Source of the DNA: JBBEAM01 sp942491105
Lineage (GTDB): Bacteria > Pseudomonadota > Alphaproteobacteria > Kiloniellales > DSM-21159
DNA: 64,000 nt
Direction: 5' to 3'
Assembly (NCBI GenBank): GCA_942491105.1
Contig: CALNZX010000010.1
Coordinates: 159,455 to 223,454, forward strand
This document shows positions 1-9,163 of this stretch, one piece after another. The translations under genes were made by a program, and so were the position numbers. The notes beneath the pieces are model-generated. The model was not told the origin of the DNA. It searched no databases and saw nothing but the letters and a program-made list of their open reading frames with translations. How positions within the stretch are numbered: position 1 is the stretch's first letter; every line of letters begins with the position of its first letter.

Positions 1-1066
1 CGCTGCCCGGCTTGTAGGCGTAGTTGTAACCGAGACGCATGAACCAGTTGGCCGTCCAGCCCGCCATCATCTTGGCGCGGCCGCCGAAGGTCTCCGGCAT
101 GCGTCTCTCGACTTCGGCCCAGGTTGGCGGCGGATAATGGTAATGGCCGACGACGGGGTCGAAGGGTTCTCCGTTGAGATCAAGGCCGAATGACCCGCCA
201 AGTTCATCGCTAAGGCGCTCGCGCTCCTCGTTGTCCCGCTGACGCAGCAGATCCTTGAAATCCTTGTAGTAGCGGGCCTGAAGTAGGGAGACGACGCGGA
301 CCAGGCGTTCGCTGGAATCGCGCTCCGGATCGATCTTTAGATCGTCGAAGGCGGTTGCGTAGCTGCGCAATTGCGCTTCCATATGGTCGAGCGCCCGCTG
401 CGCATTGTAGAGCTCGGCGTTGACCGGGCGCAGGCGCTGGAGATGGCTGCTGCAGGCCTCGCAGGTCAATGGCTCGCCGGGATACGCGCGCGCCGGCACT
501 TCGTAGCCGCCGGGAGGGATGATCGGCGTCATCTTTTCCGGTGGCACGCAGGCGTCGAAGCAGTCCGCGGCCTGTATGGACATCGTGGCGAGATCGGCGC
601 GCGCCGCCGCGAGCGCATTCTGGAGGTCCTTCGCTTCCGGACTGTCGTCGCCGGAAATCTGCGCCGCCTGCCGCGCCATCTCCTCCAGCTGGACGACGTT
701 CTCCCGGGTGAAGACCATCATCTCGAGCAGCAGGCGGCAGCTTTCGCAGAGCAAACTCTGGGATTTGGCATCGGCGGACGGCAGCGGCGCGCCGGGATCG
801 AAGTCTTCCAGGCCTTTGTAGGCCTCGGCGTACTCCGGGCTGAACATCAGCGGGGCGCTGTCCTGGCCGCCCTTTTCCATGACTCGCTCGACCTGGTGGC
901 GCAGCCCGTCCTCGATGGCGTTCCCGCTCGCGTTGCTCTCCGGTCGGGCGTAGTCGTAGTAGTCGCCGTCTTGCGCGGCAGCCGGCGCGGCGAGCACCGC
1001 CGTTAGGAGGAGCAGCGGCAGGGCGAGAACGGCGGACCAAGTCCGGTACTGCGCGATTTTCAACAT
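1..1066 (-). CDS. Secreted cysteine-pair protein of unknown function (3' end outside window)
   Basis: The reading frame starts at the ATG at 1066 and runs off the left edge, so only the first 355 residues are visible. Residues 1 to about 32 form a signal peptide (basic start, leucine/alanine-rich core, cleavage likely after AAAQ). The mature part has three cysteine pairs: C107/C110 (CESC), C169/C173 (CFDAC) and C202/C205 (CEAC). The first and third are CxxC motifs that could bind metal or form disulfides. Helical, charged stretches lie between them. I do not recognise the family. It follows the von Willebrand gene with 42 bp between them on the same strand, so the two are probably co-transcribed and both exported. 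Confidence 0.75.
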   Translation of the reverse strand, partial: MLKIAQYRTWSAVLALPLLLLTAVLAAPAAAQDGDYYDYARPESNASGNAIEDGLRHQVERVMEKGGQDSAPLMFSPEYAEAYKGLEDFDPGAPLPSADAKSQSLLCESCRLLLEMMVFTRENVVQLEEMARQAAQISGDDSPEAKDLQNALAAARADLATMSIQAADCFDACVPPEKMTPIIPPGGYEVPARAYPGEPLTCEACSSHLQRLRPVNAELYNAQRALDHMEAQLRSYATAFDDLKIDPERDSSERLVRVVSLLQARYYKDFKDLLRQRDNEERERLSDELGGSFGLDLNGEPFDPVVGHYHYPPPTWAEVERRMPETFGGRAKMMAGWTANWFMRLGYNYAYKPGS

Positions 1067-1108
1067 GGGTCCTCTGCTCCTTCGCTGTCAGGCTCTAGGG
1101 CTGCGGTG

Positions 1109-2836
1109 TCACTCCATGGTCAGCACATGTTGCTGCTCGTCTCCGGGGGCGACCTCGACCTCGGCCTCGGCGACTGCGTTGCCGTCGGCGGCGCGGATCA
1201 CGTAGCGCCCGGCGTTCAGGGTCCAGACTGGGCTGACGCCGAAGGCGCTTCCAGCCGACACGCGCTCACCGGCCTCATCGAAGCGGAAGAGCGTCCAGGC
1301 GGGGTTGCCGGCAGTCACCTTGGTGGTCACCAGTGCGGCGTTGAGATTGACCATGAGGTCGTGGCGGGTGTTCGCCTCGATAGTCACAGGAAGCTCGGCC
1401 GTGGCATGACCCCGGCTGACACGCAGAAGATGCGTGCCCGCCGGCAGCTCGAGCTCCGGGCGGCCCTCCGGGCTGGAGACGATTTGAGTCTCCTCGCCGT
1501 TGGCGTCCGTCTGTATCACACGCCAGGTGATGTCGCCGACCAGGGGCCGGCCGCCCTCTGTCAGCACCGCGACCGGCACCAGGGTGCCGGATTCGAGCAC
1601 GACCTCGACGTCGAGCAGGTCGCCGGGCGCGATCTCGAAGGCGGTCTTGCCGCCGACCACGCCGAGCTGCGCCGCGAGTGTGTAGCTGCCCGCCGGCATA
1701 ACGATCTCGGGGTTGTTTTCGAGCAGGGATAGCAGCGCCGTGCTGGTATCCGAGGAGCCGCCTGCGCCCAGCAGAGTCCAGTTTAGCGCGCCCTCGACAG
1801 CTTCGCTGGCGCCGCTGCGGAAAGCCCGGGCCGAGACGATTCCGGCATTCAGGATGACCTGGACCTGCTCAGGGCCGTCCTCGGTCACCTCGATGGCGGC
1901 TTCCGCGCTGGCAAGCCCGGCGGTGACCCGCGCGATATAGTTTCCTGGCTCCAGGTCGAATTTCGGCTGGGCGACGCTGTCCGTGGCTGCGGCAGACTCG
2001 CTGCCGTCTGCGGCGACGGCAAAAACGCTCCAGGTTGCGCCGCGCTCGACCACGGGGCCGCTCTCGGTTAGCAGCGCTTGAAAGGCAATGCCGCCGACCG
2101 GGGTCGGCGCCGCCTCCTGGGTCGTCCGCACGACCTGGCTCAGCGCATCGCCGAGCGAAGCGGCGTCGGAGGCGGCGAGGAAGCGCCCGCCGGTGTTCTC
2201 CGCCATGCAGCTGAGCGCCTGCTGTTCCTCCTCGCTAAGATCGAATCCGACGACATGGGCGGTGAAGTCCACCCCCGCGGCTTCAAGCTCCGCGGCCACG
2301 GCACAAGGGTCGGCGTTGCAGTTCTCCAATCCGTCGCTGACCAGGATCACCGTCGCCTTGGTCTCGGCATAGCCAAGCTCGCGAGCGGCGCGGCGCACGG
2401 ACTCAGACAGCGGGGTTTTGCCCAACGGCTTGATGCCGTTGACCGCCGCGACGATGGCCTCGGGCGAGCCCTGGCCGACAGGGATCAGGGTCTGGATGTC
2501 CTGGCAGTTGCCTTCCTCGCGGTGGCCATAGGCCATCAGACCCATGTCCATCTCCCCGTCGAGGCCGGAGAACAGGCCGGCGACGGTCTCCCGCGCGATT
2601 TGGATTTTCGCAACCTCGTCGATCTGCCCCCACATGGAGCCCGAGGCGTCGAGCACTAGCATTACCTTGCCGACCTCGCGGGGTTCGTCCTGGGCGGCTG
2701 CCGGCGGCGCCGCTTGCAGAGAACTCACGACGGCAAGCAGCGCCAGGATGGCGGAACGAAACAGGAGGCTCGAAAAGCGATGATGGCTTCGGCCTCCGTG
2801 CCTGGCCGCGCCGCGCCCCTTCCTGAATGCTCCCAT
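1109..2836 (-). CDS. Secreted von Willebrand factor type A (vWA) domain protein
   Basis: 575 aa. The start at 2836 is preferred over an upstream extension (to 2950) because it has a GGGAGAGG ribosome site and opens directly into a signal peptide (residues about 1-49, ending PPAAAQ). The vWA domain covers about residues 57-240, and its metal-ion-dependent adhesion site DASGSMWG is complete (D63, S65, S67). The C-terminal 300 residues look like repeated beta-sandwich modules rich in Val, Glu and Gly. Such proteins bind partners through a divalent metal in the periplasm or cell envelope; the partner is unknown. The truncated cysteine-pair protein downstream is a candidate. Confidence 0.85.
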   Translation of the reverse strand: MGAFRKGRGAARHGGRSHHRFSSLLFRSAILALLAVVSSLQAAPPAAAQDEPREVGKVMLVLDASGSMWGQIDEVAKIQIARETVAGLFSGLDGEMDMGLMAYGHREEGNCQDIQTLIPVGQGSPEAIVAAVNGIKPLGKTPLSESVRRAARELGYAETKATVILVSDGLENCNADPCAVAAELEAAGVDFTAHVVGFDLSEEEQQALSCMAENTGGRFLAASDAASLGDALSQVVRTTQEAAPTPVGGIAFQALLTESGPVVERGATWSVFAVAADGSESAAATDSVAQPKFDLEPGNYIARVTAGLASAEAAIEVTEDGPEQVQVILNAGIVSARAFRSGASEAVEGALNWTLLGAGGSSDTSTALLSLLENNPEIVMPAGSYTLAAQLGVVGGKTAFEIAPGDLLDVEVVLESGTLVPVAVLTEGGRPLVGDITWRVIQTDANGEETQIVSSPEGRPELELPAGTHLLRVSRGHATAELPVTIEANTRHDLMVNLNAALVTTKVTAGNPAWTLFRFDEAGERVSAGSAFGVSPVWTLNAGRYVIRAADGNAVAEAEVEVAPGDEQQHVLTME

Positions 2837-3001
2837 GTCCGGCCTCTCCCGTATTCTTTTTCCGGCGACAGTTTCGAGAGCCGCCGCGCGCAGCGCGACG
2901 GTCAGCTTCGTCCTCGTTCTGTCTTCTTGAGTCCCCCGAGTTGCCGCCACCCTCCGCTGAAATCATAACTCCTGAGCAAGCGGCGTCAACGCGGGCAGGC
3001 A

Positions 3002-4246
3002 CTAGGCGGTTGCTAAGGTCAATTTCTTCAACGTTTTATCGATCTCCGCCTCGGTGTTGTAATGCGCCATGCCGATGCGCACGACGCCCTCGTCCTCGGG
3101 GATGGCGAGCTGGCGGACTACCTCCAGGGCGTAGTTGTGGCCGGACCAGAGAAAGATGCCCTGCTCGGCCAGGGCGGCGGCGATCTCCGCCGGTTTGCGC
3201 GTGGCGTGGCGGATCGAGACCGTGGGAACGCGGCGAGCGGTTTCGTTGGGGTTGGACACCCCGAGGACCTCGATCCCAGGAATGTCCTTGAGGCCGGCCA
3301 GCAGCTGCCGGGTCAGGGCCGCCTCGTGGTCCTCCATGACGGCATAGGCGGTGGCGATTTTCTCGCGCCGCGTCCCCGTGGCGCCGCAGGCCTCGCCCAG
3401 CCAGGCGAAGTAGTCCACCGTAGCGGTCAGCCCGGCTAGCAGTTCGATCTGTGGCGTTCCGGTCTCGAACTTGACCGGCAGCTCCTCGCCGACGCAGCGG
3501 CACTTGTAGGCGTGCAGCTCCTCGAGCAGGGCCTTGCGGCCCCAGGCGATGCCCAGGTGCGGCCCGAAGAACTTGTAGGACGAACAGAGCAGCAGGTCGC
3601 AGCCGATCTCCCGGACGTCGATCGGGCGGTGCGGCGCCGACTGCACGGCATCGACCACGACCAGGGCCCCGGCGCGTTTGGCGATCGCGGTGAGCGCGGC
3701 GATATCGTTGACCGTGCCGAGCAGGTTGCTGGCGTGGTTGAGGGCGACCAGACGGGTGCGCGGGGTTAGCGCGGCTTCCAGATCTTGCGGCTCCAGGCAC
3801 CAGGACTCCCGGCTGAAGGGCAGCCAGCGGATCTCCAGGCCCTTGTCGGCGGCGATCTCCAGCCAGGGCGCGACGTCGCCCTCGTGGTCCATGCGGGTGA
3901 CCAGGATCTCGTCGCCGGGCGCGAAGTCGCGGCAGAGGCTGCGCGAGAGGTGGAAATTCAGGCTCGTCATATTGGCGCCGATGACGATTTCCTCGGGGCT
4001 TTCGGCGCCGAGGAAGTCGGCCATGGCCCGGTGCGCCTCCTCGACCACCGTGTCGGCGGCCCGGCTGGTGGGAAAGCAGCCGCCGAGATTGGCGTTGCTC
4101 TCGACCAGGCAGCGCGCGACCGCTTCGACCACCGCCTGCGGCACCTGGGTGCCGGCGGGGTTGTCCAGGTAGATACGGGGCCGGCCGCCGTCGGTCAGTG
4201 CGAGCGCGGGAAAGCGGCTGCGGATCTCGTCGAGGGGGTAGGGCAT
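3002..4246 (-). CDS. Aminotransferase class V, cysteine-desulfurase-like (VC1184-type family)
   Basis: 414 aa, a fold-type I PLP enzyme. D199 (VVVDAVQSAP) should contact the pyridine nitrogen of PLP and K225 in SSYKFFG should form the Schiff base. The N-terminal DNPAGTQVP and the HASNLLGT segment are typical of the cysteine-desulfurase-like branch that lacks the usual IscS active-site loop. The real substrate is not known for this subfamily; sulfur transfer from cysteine is possible but unproven. No Fe-S assembly genes lie nearby, which argues against an IscS/SufS role. It stands alone, 165 bp beyond the start of the vWA gene. Confidence 0.85.
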   Translation of the reverse strand: MPYPLDEIRSRFPALALTDGGRPRIYLDNPAGTQVPQAVVEAVARCLVESNANLGGCFPTSRAADTVVEEAHRAMADFLGAESPEEIVIGANMTSLNFHLSRSLCRDFAPGDEILVTRMDHEGDVAPWLEIAADKGLEIRWLPFSRESWCLEPQDLEAALTPRTRLVALNHASNLLGTVNDIAALTAIAKRAGALVVVDAVQSAPHRPIDVREIGCDLLLCSSYKFFGPHLGIAWGRKALLEELHAYKCRCVGEELPVKFETGTPQIELLAGLTATVDYFAWLGEACGATGTRREKIATAYAVMEDHEAALTRQLLAGLKDIPGIEVLGVSNPNETARRVPTVSIRHATRKPAEIAAALAEQGIFLWSGHNYALEVVRQLAIPEDEGVVRIGMAHYNTEAEIDKTLKKLTLATA

Positions 4247-4393
4247 GCTGCGGATTCTCTTCGGCTATGTGGCGGCCGGGCGATCTCACCACAGCTTGCC
4301 ATCCCGGCGAAAGAGCCCTGAAGAACGCGGCCCGTTAAGCGGCTGGTAACCCTAACGATGCTACCCAACGCCCTGCATGGCGAAGAGGGTGGA

Positions 4394-5506
4394 ATGGTGG
4401 ATTTGACGCAGAACGGTGCCGTTGCGGCCGCCTCCTCCTGGCGGGAGCGCTGCTCGGGCGTGGGCCGGGCGCTGCTGCAGGGGGTGGTGGAGCAGCGTCT
4501 CTTCATGGCCGCCGTCGTCTGCTACCTGCTCGCTTCCTACGCCGCGGCCCTGCTGGCTGGCGCGGGCGCGCATTTCACGATCTCCCTCTACAGCATGATC
4601 TGGGTGAAGCTGACGGGTGTGTTCGTCTTTATCGCCGTCTGCCTGGTTTACCCGGTTGGCGTGCTGCTGCTGGTCCGTCCGGCGCGTCCGCTGCGCCATA
4701 TCTGGCAAGGCTGGCGCCGCCATTTCTTCAACATCGCGCGGATCAAGTACGCGCTGCCGGTGCTGGTCGTACTGCCGATCTTCATGTCCGGCTTCTCCTC
4801 GATGAAGGCGATGATTCCGGTTTTCGATCCCTACACCTGGGACCTGCCCATCGCGCAGCTCGACCGCGCGCTGCACGGCGGAGAGGATGCCTGGCGTCTG
4901 CTGCAGCCCTGGCTCGGTAAGCCGCTGATCACCCATGCGATCAACGTGGTCTACAATCTCTGGTTCTTCGTGATCTACGCCGTGACCCTGTGGCAGATCT
5001 TCCGCACTACGGATCAGCGCAGCCGCGCCCAGTACCTGCTCAGCTTCGTGCTGGCCTGGGGCGTCCTGGGGACGCTGATGGCGACGCTCTTCGCCTCGGG
5101 CGGGCCGGTCTACTACGTCCATTTCGCCGGCGGCGAGAACCCCTTCGCGCCGCTGATGGCCTATCTCTACGAGGTCGACGAGAGCTACTCGATCTGGGCG
5201 CTGCAGGCGCAGGAAATGCTGTGGCAGGCGCATAGCAGCAACGACCTGGCGGTTGGCGGCGGCATTTCCGCCATGCCCAGCCTGCACGTCGCCTGCGCCA
5301 CGCTCTGCGCGCTGGTCGCCTGGCGCGCCAATCGCGCGCTGGCCTGGCTGATGATCGCCTTCGTCGCCGCGATCCTGCTGGGCTCGGTCCACCTCGGCTG
5401 GCATTACGCCGTGGATGGCTACGTCAGTCTTCTGCTGATGCCGCTGCTGTGGTGGCTGGCGGGGCGCCTGGTCGACCGCTGGGGTGGCCAGGCAGCCGCC
5501 GCCTAG
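4394..5506 (+). CDS. PAP2-superfamily membrane phosphatase / inositolphosphotransferase-like protein
   Basis: 370 aa if started at 4394, which has GAGGGTGGA just upstream; an ATG at 4358 lacks a clear ribosome site. About six hydrophobic segments are visible. The PAP2 phosphatase motifs are present near the C terminus: SMPSLH (motif 2, His in the active site) and SVHLGWHYAVD (motif 3, HxxxD). The overall length and the long N-terminal membrane part resemble the PAP2_3 / inositol-phosphorylceramide-synthase-like group rather than short lipid phosphatases. It probably acts on a phospholipid or isoprenoid phosphate head group at the outer face of the inner membrane; the substrate is unknown. It converges on the MFS gene. 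Confidence 0.8.
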   Translation: MVDLTQNGAVAAASSWRERCSGVGRALLQGVVEQRLFMAAVVCYLLASYAAALLAGAGAHFTISLYSMIWVKLTGVFVFIAVCLVYPVGVLLLVRPARPLRHIWQGWRRHFFNIARIKYALPVLVVLPIFMSGFSSMKAMIPVFDPYTWDLPIAQLDRALHGGEDAWRLLQPWLGKPLITHAINVVYNLWFFVIYAVTLWQIFRTTDQRSRAQYLLSFVLAWGVLGTLMATLFASGGPVYYVHFAGGENPFAPLMAYLYEVDESYSIWALQAQEMLWQAHSSNDLAVGGGISAMPSLHVACATLCALVAWRANRALAWLMIAFVAAILLGSVHLGWHYAVDGYVSLLLMPLLWWLAGRLVDRWGGQAAAA

Positions 5507-5513
5507 GCTGGGA

Positions 5514-6707
5514 TTACTCCGCCGCCGCCATGCGGGCCGCCGGCACTTCCTTGATCATCATGTGCAGCGCCGTGGCGAGGAAGCCGCTGGCGATGGTCAG
5601 CCACCACATCAGATCGTAGGAGCCCTGCAGATCATAGAGCAGGCCGCCCATCCAGGCCCCGAGGAAGGAGCCGACCTGGTGCGAGAAGAAGACGATGCCG
5701 TAGAGCATCGAGAGATAGCGGGTGCCGAAGAAAACCACGATCAAGCCGCTGGTCAGCGGTACGGTGCCCAGCCACAGCAGCCCCATCACCGCGCCGAACA
5801 CCAGGGAAGACGGGCCGGAGATCGGCAGCAGGATGAAGGCGATCATCACCAGGGAACGGGCGGCGTAGATCGCCCCCAGGCAGTTACGTTTCGAGACCCT
5901 GCCGCCGAGCCAGCCGGCGGTCAGCGAGCCGACGATGTTGAACAGGCCGACCAGGGCCAGCGCCCAGGCGGCGTAGCGCTGATCGATGCCGAAGTCCTGC
6001 ATGTAGGCGGGCAGGTGGGTGGCGATGAAGACCACCTGAAAGCCGCAGACGAAAAATCCGATTGTCAGCAGGACGTAGCCGCGATGGGTGGTCGCCTCGC
6101 TCAGCGCGGCGCGCAGGGTCTGCGCCATCATCTGGCCGCCGCTGCCTTCCTGGGGCGGGCGCAGGCCGAAGGCCAGGCCGATCATGGTGCTGGCGATGGC
6201 GGCCAGGCAGAGCATCGCCGTGGCGACGCCGAAGCTGTCCAGGAAGAACCCGGCGATCGGTACGAAGGCGAACTGGCCGAAGGACCCGCCGGCGGTGACG
6301 ATGCCCATCGCGAAGGAGCGCTTCTCCGGCGGCGTGGCCTGACCTACGGCTCCGAGTACTACCGAAAATCCGGCGCCGCCGAGGCCGATACCGACCAGGA
6401 ACTGGCCGACCAGGATGCTTTCGCTCGAGATGGCGAGGCCCATCGCCAGCATGCCCAGGACGTAGATAAAACCGCCGAGGGAGGCGACGTAGCGCGCGCC
6501 GAAACGATCGGCCAGCGCGCCGAAGAACGGCGAGGAAAAGCCCCAGGCGAGATTCTGAATGGCGATGGCCAGCGCGAAGAGCTCGCGGCCGGTCCCGAGC
6601 TGTTCGGCAATCGGCGGCAGGAAGAGGCCGAAGCTCTGACGTAGACCCATATTGACCGTGATCAATATCGATCCGCTGAGCAGAATTAGAACCCAGGTGC
6701 GCGGCAC
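5514..6707 (-). CDS. MFS transporter
   Basis: 397 aa with about twelve hydrophobic segments, starting at a GTG (6707) behind a GAAGG ribosome site. The loop between segments 2 and 3 reads GALADRFGARYV, the usual major facilitator motif A, and a related segment recurs in the second half. The N-terminal NMGLRQSFGLFLPPIA resembles the oxalate/formate-like and monocarboxylate MFS branch. The substrate cannot be read from sequence. The gene converges with the PAP2 gene, with only a few bases between the stops. Confidence 0.85.
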   Translation of the reverse strand: MPRTWVLILLSGSILITVNMGLRQSFGLFLPPIAEQLGTGRELFALAIAIQNLAWGFSSPFFGALADRFGARYVASLGGFIYVLGMLAMGLAISSESILVGQFLVGIGLGGAGFSVVLGAVGQATPPEKRSFAMGIVTAGGSFGQFAFVPIAGFFLDSFGVATAMLCLAAIASTMIGLAFGLRPPQEGSGGQMMAQTLRAALSEATTHRGYVLLTIGFFVCGFQVVFIATHLPAYMQDFGIDQRYAAWALALVGLFNIVGSLTAGWLGGRVSKRNCLGAIYAARSLVMIAFILLPISGPSSLVFGAVMGLLWLGTVPLTSGLIVVFFGTRYLSMLYGIVFFSHQVGSFLGAWMGGLLYDLQGSYDLMWWLTIASGFLATALHMMIKEVPAARMAAAE

Positions 6708-6842
6708 AGGCTAAGCCTTCCATGGAAGCGCGCATCGGGACGACGGCGCGGCTTCGACGATCATCTCGAAATCGCGCGCAGGGTCAATCCTAGCCCCACG
6801 CCGCCTGCGGCATAGCTGAATTTCCCGTCGCAGGCGTAGCGT

Positions 6843-7022
6843 TTATCCGCGCGGCCCGAAAAACAGCCAAACCAGCAAGCCGACCACGGGGAAAATCAGG
6901 ATGACAACGACCCAGGCAACCTTGACGCCAGTCGTGGCCCCGCTTTGCACGGTCTTGATGATCGCCCAGATGTCGGCGATCAAGACCAGCAGGCCGATCA
7001 AGCCTCCAACTTCGATACCCAT
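6843..7022 (-). CDS. Small membrane protein, PLDc_N-like (59 aa)
   Basis: 59 aa from the ATG at 7022, preceded by GGAGAGAGAAC. Two hydrophobic helices (about residues 5-22 and 35-53) are separated by a short polar turn (KTVQSGATTGVK), and the protein ends in LFFGPRG. This pattern, with the W-x-x-x-x-x-FP core, matches the PLD nuclease N-terminal (PLDc_N) family found alone or before cardiolipin synthase domains. As a stand-alone protein its role is unknown. It is inner-membrane, monocistronic, and shorter than most gene finders report. Confidence 0.75.
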   Translation of the reverse strand: MGIEVGGLIGLLVLIADIWAIIKTVQSGATTGVKVAWVVVILIFPVVGLLVWLFFGPRG

Positions 7023-7119
7023 GTTCTCTCTCCTCAGCAGGGGGGAAGGGCAGAGCCGCCACTTCGAGACTAGCCCGAGACGCCGTGCGCCGCGAGACGC
7101 TAACTACCACTGTACAACG

Positions 7120-7149
7120 AAAAAGGCCGCCCGGAGTTCCCGGACGGCC
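7120..7149 (-). terminator. Rho-independent terminator of the cold-shock gene
   Basis: On the minus strand a 10-bp GC-rich stem (arms 7140-7149 and 7125-7134, one G-U pair) with a 5-nt loop is followed by five T residues. It lies 27 bp past the cold-shock stop codon. Confidence 0.85.
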
Positions 7150-7175
7150 CTTCATCGGTTCTAACCGCGGTCGTG

Positions 7176-7382
7176 TTAGGCGACGCGGAGATTCTCAGCA
7201 GCGGACTTGCCGTTGCGGCCGACTTCGATATCGAACTCGACTTCCTGGCCTTCCTGCAGCTCGCGCAAACCGGCGCGCTCAACCGCGGAGATGTGGACGA
7301 AGACATCGGCGCCGCCGTTGGCGGGCTGAATGAAGCCGTAGCCCTTCGTGCCGTTAAACCACTTCACTGTACCTTTGGACAT
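7176..7382 (-). CDS. Cold-shock-domain protein (CspA family)
   Basis: 68 aa, a single cold-shock domain filling the whole protein. Both nucleic-acid-binding motifs are intact: RNP1 KGYGFI at residues 13-18 and RNP2 VFVHIS at about 27-32. The family binds single-stranded RNA and DNA and melts secondary structure in mRNA. The start has an AGG ribosome site ten bases upstream. A leader of uncertain length with a hairpin close to the ribosome site precedes it, as is common in cold-shock mRNAs, and a strong terminator follows, so it is a monocistronic unit. Whether it is induced by cold or constitutive cannot be read from the sequence. Confidence 0.95.
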   Translation of the reverse strand: MSKGTVKWFNGTKGYGFIQPANGGADVFVHISAVERAGLRELQEGQEVEFDIEVGRNGKSAAENLRVA

Positions 7383-7408
7383 TTCTCAAACCTCGAATAT
7401 TAGTTGGC

Positions 7409-7428
7409 CGCCAAGAAAAAACTTGGCG
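7409..7428 (-). promoter_or_regulatory. Hairpin in the cold-shock mRNA leader
   Basis: A perfect 7-bp inverted repeat, CGCCAAG / CTTGGCG, encloses a six-base loop (all T in the mRNA sense). It sits 27-46 bases before the csp start codon, so it would lie in the mRNA leader just upstream of the ribosome site. The 7429-7667 stretch further upstream carries no gene and must hold the csp promoter, which I could not place with confidence. Confidence 0.45.
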
Positions 7429-7667
7429 ATGGCGCAGTCGTAACGGTGTCTTAGAGTAGCGTGGCCAACCGTATGAGGTGGCAAATACCCGAAGTCAGTA
7501 ACAACTGGTGACGTCTTCATACACCTTTTTTCATTTCAACGCTACGTGCAAAATACCCGGCGCCTTGCGGGGAATATGGAAGGCGCGGCGCTGGGATATA
7601 GGAAAACGTATCTCTTGGCGCTTTGGATATCGGCCTCCGGCACCGCAGCACCGCCGTAGGGCTTTGC

Positions 7668-8156
7668 CTAGCAGCCGCTTTTCTTTTTGTCCTGCCAGCG
7701 CGCCAGCGCTTCGGCGGCCGGCGGACCGTCGCCGCTTTTGCCGGTCTTGGCCGTGAGCTCAACCACGTAGCCGTTGGGATCGCGGAAGTAGATCGAGCGG
7801 ATGAAATGGTGATCGGCAATGCCGCGTACCTCCCGCCCCGTGGATTTAGCGAGCTCGAACATCCGCTCCAGCGTTGGGGTATCGACCTCCAGGGCGATGT
7901 GCAGGTCGTAGTCGTGCTGTTTCTTGAAATCGAAGTCCATCTTCGGCGCTTCGAAGAAGGCGATGTGGGACCCATCCTGCATGCGGTAAAAGCTATGCAG
8001 CACGCCGGCTTCCCGCCCGGTCTTGGTAACCTCGATTTCGAAGGCCTCGACCAGCGGCAGCCCCAGAAAATCCTCGTAGAACTGCCGGGTTTCCTCGGAA
8101 TCCCGGCAGCGATAGGCGGCGTGGTGCAGGCCCTTGATGAACGGATGGTCGCGCAT
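7668..8156 (-). CDS. VOC (glyoxalase/bleomycin-resistance fold) family protein
   Basis: 162 aa. The N-terminal segment KGLHHAAYRCRDSEETRQFYEDFLGL and the C-terminal FRDPNGYVVELT are the two beta-alpha-beta-beta-beta signatures of the vicinal-oxygen-chelate fold, with His and Glu at the usual metal-ligand positions. Members are lyases, isomerases or ring-cleaving dioxygenases; the substrate here is not evident. It starts 10 bp after the stop of the cytochrome c gene on the same strand, so they probably share a transcript. Confidence 0.85.
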   Translation of the reverse strand: MRDHPFIKGLHHAAYRCRDSEETRQFYEDFLGLPLVEAFEIEVTKTGREAGVLHSFYRMQDGSHIAFFEAPKMDFDFKKQHDYDLHIALEVDTPTLERMFELAKSTGREVRGIADHHFIRSIYFRDPNGYVVELTAKTGKSGDGPPAAEALARWQDKKKSGC

Positions 8157-8173
8157 GTCGTCCTCCTCGGCGA

Positions 8174-9034
8174 TCAGCCCCCAGGGCTGGGCTTCGGTTC
8201 CAAGGCACGAAGATAGCGGATCAGGGCCGCCATGTCGGCATCGTCGATGCTCGCGTAGTAGGAATAGCCCATCGGCGGCATCATCGGCGCGCCGTCGGGG
8301 CGCTTGCCGGCCCGGATCATGGTCGCGAGATCGGCGTCGCTGACCTCAGCCGGGATACCGTCCTCCGGATGGGGGGTAATATTCGCCGTGACGGCGACCC
8401 CCCAAGGTCCGGGCAGCGCGTTGCCGCCGGCGCCAAGCTGGTTTTCGAGATCCGGATGGCCATCGACGAAGGGCGTATGGCACTCCACGCAGTGGCCGAG
8501 CGGACCGGCGAGATAAGCGCCGTACTCGAGGGTATCCCCGCGCGGGGGCGCCGTGACGCTTTCCACGGGTGGACCGTAGCTCGGCGGCAAGGGGATGCGG
8601 TAAACGCTTTTCGGGACCTCGTTGCGCAGCGGCGGCACGGAAAGGACATAGGCGGCGATGGCCTCGGCGTCCTCGTCGGAGATGTTGCGATAGAGGCCGA
8701 TCGGCATGGGCGGGCCGATTAGACTGCCATCGGGGCGCAGGCCCTCGCGTATCGCCCGCACGACGTCTTCGCGGCTCCAGCCGCCGATTCCAGTTTCCGG
8801 GTCGGGAGTGATGTTGGATGCGTAGGCCGTAAAGGGTTCCCAATCGATCACCAGCTGCCCGGCGAACTCCATGCCGGCGACAGGGCCGTCGGGGCCCTGG
8901 GGCGTATGGCAGTTGCCGCAGGCGACAATGCCGTTCGCCAGGTAGGCGCCTCGCTCCAGCAGAGTCTCGGCATGGGCGCTGCCCATGGCCGAACCGGTCA
9001 GCAGGACCAGGCCCGCCACGATTCTATGGAACAT
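8174..9034 (-). CDS. Di-haem periplasmic cytochrome c
   Basis: 286 aa from the ATG at 9034, which follows a GGGGGAGAGAG ribosome site; the open frame extends 30 codons further but without a signal. Residues 1-22 form a Sec signal peptide (HRIVAGLVLLTGSAMGSAHA). Two haem-binding motifs are visible, CGNCH near residue 38 and CVECH near residue 180, with downstream Met residues (PPMP, MMPPMG) as likely sixth ligands. The arrangement resembles cytochrome c subunits of membrane-bound alcohol or gluconate-type dehydrogenases, but no dehydrogenase partner is adjacent. It probably passes electrons in the periplasm. Confidence 0.88.
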   Translation of the reverse strand: MFHRIVAGLVLLTGSAMGSAHAETLLERGAYLANGIVACGNCHTPQGPDGPVAGMEFAGQLVIDWEPFTAYASNITPDPETGIGGWSREDVVRAIREGLRPDGSLIGPPMPIGLYRNISDEDAEAIAAYVLSVPPLRNEVPKSVYRIPLPPSYGPPVESVTAPPRGDTLEYGAYLAGPLGHCVECHTPFVDGHPDLENQLGAGGNALPGPWGVAVTANITPHPEDGIPAEVSDADLATMIRAGKRPDGAPMMPPMGYSYYASIDDADMAALIRYLRALEPKPSPGG

Positions 9035-9163
9035 CTCTCTCCCCCCCCCTCGGTCCAAGCTCCCCATGAGATCTTGGAGGAGAATATGATCCTGGATTTT
9101 CAGACTCTCGCAAGCGCCAAACACGTGAATAGGAGGCGCCGGCAGTTCGCTTGTCTGAGACGG

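Noticed and set aside
210..1040. Long open frames on both strands at the left edge
   Set aside because: They are Arg/Pro-rich shadows of the truncated secreted protein, whose own frame has a signal peptide and paired cysteines.
6804..6836. Terminator hairpin GCCTGCG/CGCAGGC after the PLDc_N gene
   Set aside because: The loop is long (about 19 nt) and no T-tract follows on the minus strand.
6790..7155. 121-aa open frame on the minus strand
   Set aside because: It is a shadow in another frame of the 59-aa membrane protein (6843-7022) and overlaps the csp terminator; arginine-rich composition without any family pattern.
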